Source: Verrucomicrobiales bacterium
GTDB lineage: Bacteria; Verrucomicrobiota; Verrucomicrobiia; Verrucomicrobiales; V1-33
Assembly: GCA_028293125.1 (NCBI GenBank)
Contig: JAQGPJ010000071.1
Location: 1-64,000 of the forward strand
DNA length: 64,000 nt
Reading direction: 5' to 3'
Positions 57,754-64,000 of this stretch are shown here, one piece after another. The translations under genes and the position numbers were made by a program. The notes beneath the pieces were generated by a model. It had not been told where the DNA came from and made no database searches. It saw only the letters and a list, made by a program, of their open reading frames with translations. Positions within the stretch are counted from its first letter, which is position 1, and each line of letters begins with the position of its first letter.

Positions 57754-58434
57754 TCAGGCTGCCGGAGCCGGATGGTGCCAGACGCCCAGCCAGTTATTGA
57801 AGGGAGTGCGGCCCCAGAGGGGGCGGAGGGAGCCGTTCAGGCCGGCCCCGTGCAGGCAGGAATCGAGAAAATCCGCCGTGGGATAATGCAGGGCGTGGTC
57901 CTGCATCCATCGGGTGGCCTTGGCCAGGCGGTCGCCGGCGCGGGTCAGGCGGCTGCGCCAGTTGCGGGACGCCAAGCCATTGCGCAGAATCAGCCGTCCG
58001 CCGGGAGCCACCCGGTGAGCTGCCGCCTGCAGCAGGCCGCGCTGCTCGTCCGGGGTGAAATACTGCAGAATATCCAGAATGGTCACGCTGCCGCGGTGAT
58101 CCGGCAGGCCGGTGCGGGCATCGCCGGCGTGGAATTCCGTGTCCGGTCCCCACTGGTCCGCCACCCTGCGGGCACTGTCGATTTTCCGGGGGTCGTAGTC
58201 CAGACCGGAAATCCGGTGCCGCCATCCGCGGGCGCGCAGGTAAAAAGCCAGCACCCCCATGCCGCAGCCCACATCCAGCAGAGGCTGGGAGGTGGGGGCC
58301 AGCTCCCGGAAAACCGCATCGTAGAGGGGATCGGACGCCAGCTTGGAAATAACATACCACCGTTCCGAAACGGCGGGAAAAGCACGCGCCAGCCCGCGGA
58401 GGGCCGGAGAGTTGAAAGGGGAGGGAGCTTTCAT
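57754..58434 (-). CDS. Class I SAM-dependent methyltransferase
   Basis: A 226-residue protein with the SAM-binding motif I LLDVGCGMGVLA, acidic loop SGLDYDP and motif GSVTILDILQYF. The rest is the usual seven-stranded Rossmann fold, with no membrane segment. It overlaps the upstream glycosyltransferase by 4 bp (ATGA), so both are translated together. The substrate is unknown; the pairing with a GT2 enzyme suggests a step in a glycolipid or polyene-type lipid pathway. Confidence 0.88.
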   Translation of the reverse strand: MKAPSPFNSPALRGLARAFPAVSERWYVISKLASDPLYDAVFRELAPTSQPLLDVGCGMGVLAFYLRARGWRHRISGLDYDPRKIDSARRVADQWGPDTEFHAGDARTGLPDHRGSVTILDILQYFTPDEQRGLLQAAAHRVAPGGRLILRNGLASRNWRSRLTRAGDRLAKATRWMQDHALHYPTADFLDSCLHGAGLNGSLRPLWGRTPFNNWLGVWHHPAPAA

Positions 58435-59255
58435 TCAGCAGGCAGGGATTTACCGGACAGCCGTCCCGCGATGAGCCCCGGCCAGCGCAGAATCCCTCCG
58501 GGCATCAGACGCAGGAACAGCGACACCAGCCGGACGTTGTCCCGCAGATAGTGATAGTGTGAGACGCCGCCCTCCGCGGCATTCAGATAGCGCACCGGCG
58601 TGGGCACATTGATGAGGGGCACCCGCCGCCAGCACAGGCGGATGCCGGACTCGCATTCAAAATCATACCGCCGGCCAAACCGGGTGCTGTTCATCACCGC
58701 CAGCAGATCCCGCAGGGGGAAGACCCGCATGCCGAACATCACATCCCCGATGCCCCACCAGCCGCTGTGGAAGTCCGTCCAGAAATTCGCCACCTTCCGC
58801 CCCAGGATGCGCTCGCGGGGGGCATTTTCCGGAAACACCGGCTTGCCCAGAATCAGCGCCTCCGGATGGGCCTGCGACAGCGCCATGTAGCGGGGAATGA
58901 AATCCGCCGGATGCTGCCCGTCGGCATCAAACGCCAAGGCGTGGGTGAAGCCAGCCTCCAGCGCCGCCTTGGCGCCGGTGCAGATGGCCGCGCCCTTGCC
59001 GCAGTTCCGGTCGTGGTGGATCACGCGCAGCCGGGGCTCGGTGCGCGCCAGTTCGTCCAGCATGGCGCCGGTGCCGTCGTCACTGCCGTCCACCACCACC
59101 CACACCGGTGCCCACTGCTCCAGCACGCCGCGCACCACCTCCAGCACGCGGAGACCGGTGTTGTAGGTGGGGATGAGGACGAGACGGTGTGTGTCGGGGG
59201 CGGGAGGCACGGGAGCCCGGACTGTGACGCAACTTTCGCAAATGGAAAGTTCCAA
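58431..59255 (-). CDS. Family 2 glycosyltransferase
   Basis: A 274-residue protein with the GT-A fold. The N-terminal LVLIPTYNTG, the nucleotide-binding VVDGSDDGTGAML and the DAD-type motif AFDADGQHP (metal and sugar-nucleotide binding) are clear, as in polyprenyl-phosphate glycosyltransferases. LGRKVANFWTDFHSGWWGIGDVMFGMRVFPL is a conserved downstream block. One C-terminal amphipathic helix may attach it to the membrane. It overlaps the methyltransferase gene by 4 bp. The acceptor is unknown. The start at 59255 is the only ATG before the fold. Confidence 0.9.
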   Translation of the reverse strand: MELSICESCVTVRAPVPPAPDTHRLVLIPTYNTGLRVLEVVRGVLEQWAPVWVVVDGSDDGTGAMLDELARTEPRLRVIHHDRNCGKGAAICTGAKAALEAGFTHALAFDADGQHPADFIPRYMALSQAHPEALILGKPVFPENAPRERILGRKVANFWTDFHSGWWGIGDVMFGMRVFPLRDLLAVMNSTRFGRRYDFECESGIRLCWRRVPLINVPTPVRYLNAAEGGVSHYHYLRDNVRLVSLFLRLMPGGILRWPGLIAGRLSGKSLPAE

Positions 59256-59315
59256 ACCGCCGGATGCCCTGCTCCCCCGCAGAGGCTCCCGCCCCGCCTT
59301 CGGTGCCGTTTTGGG

Positions 59316-60638
59316 TCAGACCTTCAGACCGGGGATTTCCCATCCCTTGCGGTAAGTGCGGCCCACGAAGGCGTTGGCCTCAGCCTTGTTTTTGAATTTC
59401 AGAGCCGCGGTGTCGAACTCCAGCGGCTGATCCGGGAAGATGCTGGACAGACAGCCGAGGAGCACCGCTTCGGTGAGCGGGCCGGAGTAGTCGAAGTTGG
59501 CGGATGGCAGCTTGCCGCCGTTGCGCACGGCGTCGAGGAACTCGTGATAGTGGTTCCGCTTCTCCAGGGTGGGGAATTTGTATTCCTTTGCTTTTTCCGC
59601 AGGCAGAATGACCGGGCGGCTCATATGGCCGAAAACGATCACGCCCTCGGTGCCGATGAAGACACTGCCTTGGGAGGGCAGCTTGCCGCCGGCCAGATCG
59701 GCCACCTCCTGCGGCGGTCTGGCCTGACCGTCCGTCCAGGTCACTTTGACCTCGGGGCCGGCGGTGTAAGCGGTGGCGGGGAAGGTGTACTCCACCCGGC
59801 CGCCGATGGCCCAGTTGTCCTTGCCGGGGGCGGGCCCCGTGCTTTTCACCAGCGTGGGGCTGGTCAGCGCCAAGGCGCGCATCCAGCCGCTGAACATGTG
59901 ACAGCCCATGTCGCCGAGAGTGCCGGTGCCGAAGTCGCGGCGCTTGCGCCAGTTGCCGGGGTGATAGTAGCCATTGATATAAGGCCGCTCCGCCGCCGTG
60001 CCCAGCCACAGATCCCAGTCCAGGGTGGAGGGCACGGGATCCTGCCGTTGCGGCACGGGCTCCGGATCACCCCACTCCTTGTTGCTGAAGGTGTGGACTT
60101 CCTTGATTTTGCCGATGACACCGCTCTGCACCATGTGCACCGCATAGCGCTCATAAAAGTCGCTGGAGACCTGGATGCCCATCTGGGTCATCAGTTTCTT
60201 TTCCCGGGCCAGCTCGGTGATGAAGCGGCATTCACGGAGGTTCTGGGTGAGCGGCTTCTGGCCGTAAAGGTGCTTGCCCAGCTGCAGGGCGGCGGCACCG
60301 ATGGGGGCGTGCATGTGGTCGGGCACGGAGACGTTCACGGAGTCGATGTTCCCGACCTCCTTCTCCAGCAGCTGCCGCCAGTCCTGATAGCATTTGGCCT
60401 GCGGCCAGAGCTTTTTGATCTCCGCGAAGTTGGCGGTGTCCACATCGGCCACGGCCACCAGTTCGAAATCCGGGTGGGAGGCGAAGCTCTGGAGGTCGCT
60501 CATGGCCTGTCCGCCACCGCCAAAGCTGGCGTGACGGACCTTGCCGTTGGGGGAGGCGGCCCGGAGATTCCGGATGAAGGCGGGAGCGGTGACCGCGGCG
60601 GCGGCGGCGGTGGTTAAAAATCGGCGGCGTTGCATCAT
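59316..60638 (-). CDS. Tat-exported Gfo/Idh/MocA family oxidoreductase
   Basis: A 440-residue protein. The start at the double Met (60638) gives a twin-arginine signal MMQRRRFLTTAAAAAVTAPAF. The NAD-binding part follows (VRHASFGGGGQAMSDLQSF, VAVADVDTANF), with the family motif GKHLYGQKPLTQNLRE that holds the catalytic Lys (EKP replaced by QKP). Exported members of this family are very common in Verrucomicrobiota and Planctomycetota and use a tightly bound NAD(P); they act on sugars or inositols. The start is 132 bp from the divergent FAD oxidoreductase gene. Confidence 0.9.
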   Translation of the reverse strand: MMQRRRFLTTAAAAAVTAPAFIRNLRAASPNGKVRHASFGGGGQAMSDLQSFASHPDFELVAVADVDTANFAEIKKLWPQAKCYQDWRQLLEKEVGNIDSVNVSVPDHMHAPIGAAALQLGKHLYGQKPLTQNLRECRFITELAREKKLMTQMGIQVSSDFYERYAVHMVQSGVIGKIKEVHTFSNKEWGDPEPVPQRQDPVPSTLDWDLWLGTAAERPYINGYYHPGNWRKRRDFGTGTLGDMGCHMFSGWMRALALTSPTLVKSTGPAPGKDNWAIGGRVEYTFPATAYTAGPEVKVTWTDGQARPPQEVADLAGGKLPSQGSVFIGTEGVIVFGHMSRPVILPAEKAKEYKFPTLEKRNHYHEFLDAVRNGGKLPSANFDYSGPLTEAVLLGCLSSIFPDQPLEFDTAALKFKNKAEANAFVGRTYRKGWEIPGLKV

Positions 60639-60769
60639 GTGGGATTGGTTGAAACGAAAACGCATGACCGGGTCGTAATCTGACAACCAATCAGACCACC
60701 CCCGCGTCCCCGCCAGCCAACCGGAACCGCTTTGATCAGGCAAGTTTTCCTTTTGATACATTTCCAACC

Positions 60770-62269
60770 ATGTCCAGTGTTCCGCAAAGCGGTGAGTATG
60801 AGGCGGTGATCGTGGGAGCTGGGCCTAACGGACTGGCCGCGGGTATCACCCTGGCGCGGGAGGGCCTGCGGGTCCTGATCCTGGAGGCGGCGGACCGGCC
60901 GGGCGGGGGCACGCGGACGGTGGAGCTGACCCTGCCGGGATTCCACCACGATGTGTGCAGCGCCGTGCATCCCATGTCCATGATCTCCCCCTTCCTGCGG
61001 TCGCTGCCCCTGACGAAGTTCGGGCTGGAATGGGTGCATCCCGAGATCCTGCTGGCGCATCCCTTGGACGGCGGGCGCGCGGCGACCATGTGGCTGGATC
61101 TGGACCGCACGGCGGAGGCTTTGCCGGGGAGGGATGGAAAAGCCTGGAAAAACTGGCTGGCTCCTTTTCTGCCGCACGCACATGGGCTTTTCAAGGATCT
61201 GCTGGGAGCTCTGCCGGTGCGCCCGCGGCATCCGCTGCTGCTGGCGCGGTTCGGGCTGGACGCCATGAAGTCCGGCCTGTGCCTCGCGCGGGGGAAATTC
61301 AAATCGGACGAGGCCCGCGCGCTGGTGGCCGGCAACTGCGCCCACAGTGTCCGGCCGCTGGACCAGTGGTTCACCGCCGCCATCGGCGTGGCCCTGTCGG
61401 TGGCCGGCCACGCGGGAGGATGGCCGGTGGCCGCCGGCGGCAGCGCGTCGATCACCCAAGCCATGGCCCGCTACTTCGAGGCTTTGGGCGGGGAGATTGT
61501 CTGCGGAGCGGAGGTGCGGGACATCCGGGACCTGCCCAAGGCCAGGGCCGTGCTTTTCGACACCGGCCCGCAGGCCATGGGCCGCATCGCTGCCGCCCGG
61601 CTGCCGGCGGGATACCGGCGACGGCTGGAGAAATTCCGCTACGGCCCCGGTGTCTTCAAACTGGACCTCGCCGTCAGCGAGCCCATTCCTTGGACCAATC
61701 CGCTCTGCCGGAAAGCCGGCACCGTGCATGTGGGCGGCACGCTGGAGGAGGTCGCCGCTGCCGAGCGCGCCTGCCGGACGGGCAATGCGGGGCCGCGGCC
61801 TTTCGTGCTGGTGGCCCAGCAGAGTATTTGCGATCCCCGGCGCGCGCCCGCCGGAAAGCATACCGTCTGGGCCTACTCCCATGTGGCCAGCCGGTGCGGC
61901 ACGGACCATTCCGAGGCCATTCTCAACAGCATCGAGCACTACGCGCCGGGCTTCCGCCAGACCATTCTCGCCACCCACGCAATGGGCCCGGCGGCTATGG
62001 AGCGGCACAACGCCAACAATGTGGGAGGGGATATCACCGGCGGGGTGATGGATCTTTCCCAGATGTTCACCCGGCCCGTCGCCCGCTGGAATCCCTGGAC
62101 CACGCCGGACCGCGGGATCTTCATCTGCTCCAGTTCCACGCCCCCCGGAGGCGGTGTCCACGGCATGTGCGGGCACCACGCGGCGCTGACGGCCTTGAGA
62201 AAAGTCTTCGGCCTCCGGCCCCAGGGATTCGGCAGCGTGGACCCGGCGGAGACGGGATCCCGAGCCTGA
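60770..62269 (+). CDS. FAD-dependent amine-oxidase/phytoene-desaturase-like protein
   Basis: A 499-residue protein. The FAD-binding motif is EAVIVGAGPNGLAAGITLAREGLRVLILEAADRPGGGTRT, the phytoene-desaturase/PYROXD2-like type. A second conserved block is GGWPVAAGGSASITQAMARYFEALGGEIVCGAEV. The C-terminal FAD loop is GIFICSSSTPPGGGVHGMCGHHAA. It may act in carotenoid or lipid metabolism, but no carotenoid genes are next to it. It is divergent from the Gfo/Idh/MocA gene. Confidence 0.88.
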   Translation: MSSVPQSGEYEAVIVGAGPNGLAAGITLAREGLRVLILEAADRPGGGTRTVELTLPGFHHDVCSAVHPMSMISPFLRSLPLTKFGLEWVHPEILLAHPLDGGRAATMWLDLDRTAEALPGRDGKAWKNWLAPFLPHAHGLFKDLLGALPVRPRHPLLLARFGLDAMKSGLCLARGKFKSDEARALVAGNCAHSVRPLDQWFTAAIGVALSVAGHAGGWPVAAGGSASITQAMARYFEALGGEIVCGAEVRDIRDLPKARAVLFDTGPQAMGRIAAARLPAGYRRRLEKFRYGPGVFKLDLAVSEPIPWTNPLCRKAGTVHVGGTLEEVAAAERACRTGNAGPRPFVLVAQQSICDPRRAPAGKHTVWAYSHVASRCGTDHSEAILNSIEHYAPGFRQTILATHAMGPAAMERHNANNVGGDITGGVMDLSQMFTRPVARWNPWTTPDRGIFICSSSTPPGGGVHGMCGHHAALTALRKVFGLRPQGFGSVDPAETGSRA

Positions 62270-62387
62270 TCGGGGAATGTGCGGCCAAGCCGCACCGGGC
62301 GGCACGATGGGGTTGACCTCCGGCGGCGGCGGCGTTATGCGACCAGCCCCACCGATCCGATTTTCAACCCTCACCGCACTCCCTGTT

Positions 62388-62882
62388 ATGGCACTCGCAC
62401 CCGGCACCAAGGCTCCTGATTTCAAGCTCACCACCCTCGGCGCCAACGGCCCTGAGTATGTCACCCTGAGCGACCAGGCCGGGAAAACCAACACCCTCCT
62501 GCTGTTTGTGCCCATGGCCTTCACGGGTGGCTGCACCAAGGAGCTTTGTGAAATCTCCGCGGGTCTGAATGACTTCACGGGCCTGAACGCCACCGTGCTC
62601 GCCATCAGCGGCGACAACCCCTTTGCCCAGGCGGCGTGGGCTGAGAAGGAGAACATCAAAGTTCCCCTGCTCAGCGATTACGACCACACCGTCGCCAAGG
62701 CCTACGATGTGGCCTACGACAGCTTCCTGCCGGAGAAAAACCTCGGCCAGGCCGGCGTGGCCAAGCGCTCCGTCTTCATCGTGGACCGCGAGGGTGTGAT
62801 CCAGTATGCCGAATCCTACGATTCCCCCAGCGAACTGCCCGACTTCGCAATCATCAAAACCAAACTTGAGGCCCTGAAGTAG
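62388..62882 (+). CDS. Peroxiredoxin (AhpC/TSA family, redoxin domain)
   Basis: A 164-residue thiol peroxidase. The peroxidatic Cys is in FVPMAFTGGCTKELCEIS, and a second Cys lies five residues on. A conserved Arg is in GVAKRSVFIVDREGVIQY. The length and the FTGGCTKELC motif fit the AhpE-like branch. It detoxifies peroxides in the cytoplasm. The start MALAPGTKAPDFKLTTLG at 62388 is chosen because the longer frame to 62277 is not conserved. An FmdB-type gene follows 67 bp downstream. Confidence 0.93.
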   Translation: MALAPGTKAPDFKLTTLGANGPEYVTLSDQAGKTNTLLLFVPMAFTGGCTKELCEISAGLNDFTGLNATVLAISGDNPFAQAAWAEKENIKVPLLSDYDHTVAKAYDVAYDSFLPEKNLGQAGVAKRSVFIVDREGVIQYAESYDSPSELPDFAIIKTKLEALK

Positions 62883-62949
62883 GAACCAGCAAGTCCCGGC
62901 CTTTTTTGCCCCTGTTTCTGTTTCTGTCTCTGTCCATCATTCGTCCGCC

Positions 62950-63342
62950 ATGCCCCATTACGATTACGTCTGCGAAAAATGCGGCCACGAGTTCGAAATC
63001 TTTCAGTCGATGAACGACAAGCACCTCACCAAGTGCCCCCAGAAAGGCTGCAAAGGCAAGGTGCGCCGCAAAATCGGCACCGGCGCCGGCCTCGTGTTCA
63101 AGGGCAGCGGCTTCTACATCACCGACTACCGCAGCGAGTCCTATAAAACCGCGGCCAAACAGGACAGCGCGGCGGCTTCCTCCGCAGCATCGCCAGCGTC
63201 CTCATCCGAGCCCTCCGCAGCCTCATCTCCCGCCTCCGGGAGCGGAAGCGGCAACAGCGGCGGCGGCGGTGAGAAAAGCACTCCCGCCCCCAAAGCGGAA
63301 AACAAGACCCCCGCCGCGAAAAAATCCAAGCCGGAGACGTAG
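62950..63342 (+). CDS. FmdB-family zinc-ribbon protein
   Basis: A 130-residue protein. It starts MPHYDYVCEKCGHEFEIFQSM, then KCPQKGCKGKVRRKIG, the CxxC plus CPxxxC zinc knuckle of the FmdB/CxxC_CXXC_SSSS family, and GSGFYITDY, the conserved end of that domain. The rest is a low-complexity Ser/Ala/Pro/Lys tail, common in this family. It is thought to regulate or support metal- or C1-related genes, but the role is not known. It lies 67 bp after the peroxiredoxin gene and is probably co-transcribed. Confidence 0.92.
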   Translation: MPHYDYVCEKCGHEFEIFQSMNDKHLTKCPQKGCKGKVRRKIGTGAGLVFKGSGFYITDYRSESYKTAAKQDSAAASSAASPASSSEPSAASSPASGSGSGNSGGGGEKSTPAPKAENKTPAAKKSKPET

Positions 63343-63487
63343 CCGCAGAGGGTTGGATACAGGCGGGAACAAACGGCCGGCTGACATTTCCCGTGCGCTG
63401 ACACAACGGTATTCTGTTGATGGCGGGAACCGGCATCCGTGCCGAATGCCCGGAATAGAAGCCCGAACAAGCACTCTGCCACCTGTC

Positions 63488-63853
63488 ATGAAGCGGATCC
63501 GGAACTCCGAAGACCATGAGAAGGCGCTGAAGCGTCTTGCGGAGCTCATGACAGCTGATTCCGAAGGGGGCTCCAAAGAGGAGATGGAACTCGGCCTCCT
63601 TGCTTCCTTTGTGGAGGATTACGAGAAACGCACGGTCATGATCCCCGCACCCACTCCTGCGGAGGCCATCCGATTCCGCTTGGAGCAGGCAGGGCTGAAA
63701 CAGCGGGATCTGATTCCCTTCATCGGCTCAAAAAGCCGGGTGTCCGAGGTGCTGTCGGGAAAACGCGAACTGACTCCTGAAATGGTCTACAAACTTCATG
63801 CAGGTCTGGGCATACGGGCAGCGATGGTCAAAGCCGGGAACTGGCCTGACTGA
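63488..63853 (+). CDS. HigA-like XRE-family regulator, orphan antitoxin type
   Basis: A 121-residue protein of the COG5499 type. The C-terminal half is a helix-turn-helix (AIRFRLEQAGLKQRDLIPFIGSKSRVSEVLSGKRELTPEMVYKLHAGLGI). The N-terminal part (MKRIRNSEDHEKALKRLAELM) is the usual start of this group, whose members are mostly HigA antitoxins of HigBA systems. A HigB toxin gene would normally lie directly upstream, but the 145 bp before the start contain no such frame. It may regulate other genes or be a remnant. The longer frame to 63269 overlaps the FmdB gene and is ignored. Confidence 0.85.
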   Translation: MKRIRNSEDHEKALKRLAELMTADSEGGSKEEMELGLLASFVEDYEKRTVMIPAPTPAEAIRFRLEQAGLKQRDLIPFIGSKSRVSEVLSGKRELTPEMVYKLHAGLGIRAAMVKAGNWPD

Positions 63854-64000
63854 TGATGGGGGATGGCGATGCCTTTGGAGGCCCCTGCTCCACTATGTTA
63901 TGAAAAATGATCAGCGCCATCAGGGCGGCGGTGCCGAAGGTACAGATTTCCGTGATGGGGACCCGCTTCAACCTGCGTTCAAGACCAGGATTGACCCTCA
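63828..64000 (-). CDS. Possible C-terminal end of a membrane protein (cut by window edge)
   Basis: On the minus strand a frame is open from the window edge to TGA at 63828-63830. It encodes LERRLKRVPITEICTFGTAALMALIIFHNIVEQGPP and a Pro/Ser-rich end, with one hydrophobic helix. It overlaps the end of the HigA-like gene by 26 bp in convergent orientation. The upstream part is outside the window, so the identity is unknown. Confidence 0.3.
   Translation of the reverse strand, partial: RVNPGLERRLKRVPITEICTFGTAALMALIIFHNIVEQGPPKASPSPIISQASSRL

Noticed and set aside
58767-60617. Plus-strand open frame of 616 codons
   Set aside because: Antisense shadow of the glycosyltransferase and Gfo/Idh/MocA genes; no family similarity.
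60635-62659. Minus-strand open frame of 674 codons
   Set aside because: Antisense shadow of the FAD oxidoreductase and peroxiredoxin genes, which have clear motifs.

Overview
The window is GC-rich bacterial chromosome and most likely comes from a member of the Verrucomicrobiota. The evidence is indirect: sigma factors of the ECF class with a membrane anchor and a large C-terminal extension, secreted proteins built from DP-x-A-A-x-x-W-A repeats, a DUF5009 acyltransferase-like membrane protein, a FAD oxidoreductase with a golvesin-type tail, a Tat-exported Gfo/Idh/MocA oxidoreductase, and many lipoproteins. Shine-Dalgarno signals are mostly weak, so several starts were chosen from signal peptides and family alignments. 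No rRNA, CRISPR array, prophage or plasmid replication gene is visible.

Layout. 1-501 is the cut end of an IS630-type transposase. 556-14057 is a mostly minus-strand housekeeping stretch: B12-binding radical SAM protein, cell-wall amidase lipoprotein, MutT-like COG4112 protein (plus strand), secreted FAD oxidoreductase, apolipoprotein N-acyltransferase, phosphohexomutase, arginyl-tRNA synthetase, a lipoprotein and RmlA. A cysteine desulfurase (14259-15431) and a PAS-PAS histidine kinase with a receiver domain in another frame (15833-17819) follow on the plus strand. 18078-22669 holds a membrane-anchored ECF sigma factor, a coupled lipoprotein that shares its extracytoplasmic module, and a decayed third gene with sigma-factor ancestry. 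24831-28265 is a pstSCAB phosphate-uptake operon. 28442-38453 holds a frameshifted zinc-ribbon gene, a repeat protein, an EF-hand protein, a permease-DUF58-VWA operon, the DUF5009 protein, and a B12-dependent MerR-type (CarH-like) photoreceptor candidate divergent from a fasciclin-domain protein, with three 11-bp repeats between them at exact 65-bp spacing.

38533-42928 holds a decayed TPR gene, a secreted trypsin-like protease, a hypothetical protein and a sigma-FHA gene pair. 42954-46133 is an island of mobile DNA (decayed IS5-type element, IS630-type transposase with an altered catalytic residue, 134-bp MITE-like element, decayed second IS5-type element with a TCA target duplication) ending beside a tRNA-Val gene. 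46567-64000 returns to ordinary genes: aldehyde dehydrogenase family protein, U32 peptidase, YlbF-family protein, transaldolase, a long repeat protein, a glycosyltransferase-methyltransferase pair, Gfo/Idh/MocA and FAD oxidoreductases, peroxiredoxin, FmdB-type zinc ribbon and an orphan HigA-like regulator.

The most interesting candidates are the sigma factor and lipoprotein that share an extracytoplasmic module (18078-21631) and the CarH-like regulator with its regularly spaced repeats (36913-37985). An unusual number of genes here are broken by one or two frameshifts or stops (21653-22669, 28442-28790, 38533-39195, 48059-48444, two IS elements and possibly the hybrid kinase). This points to either genuine decay or residual indel errors in the assembly.
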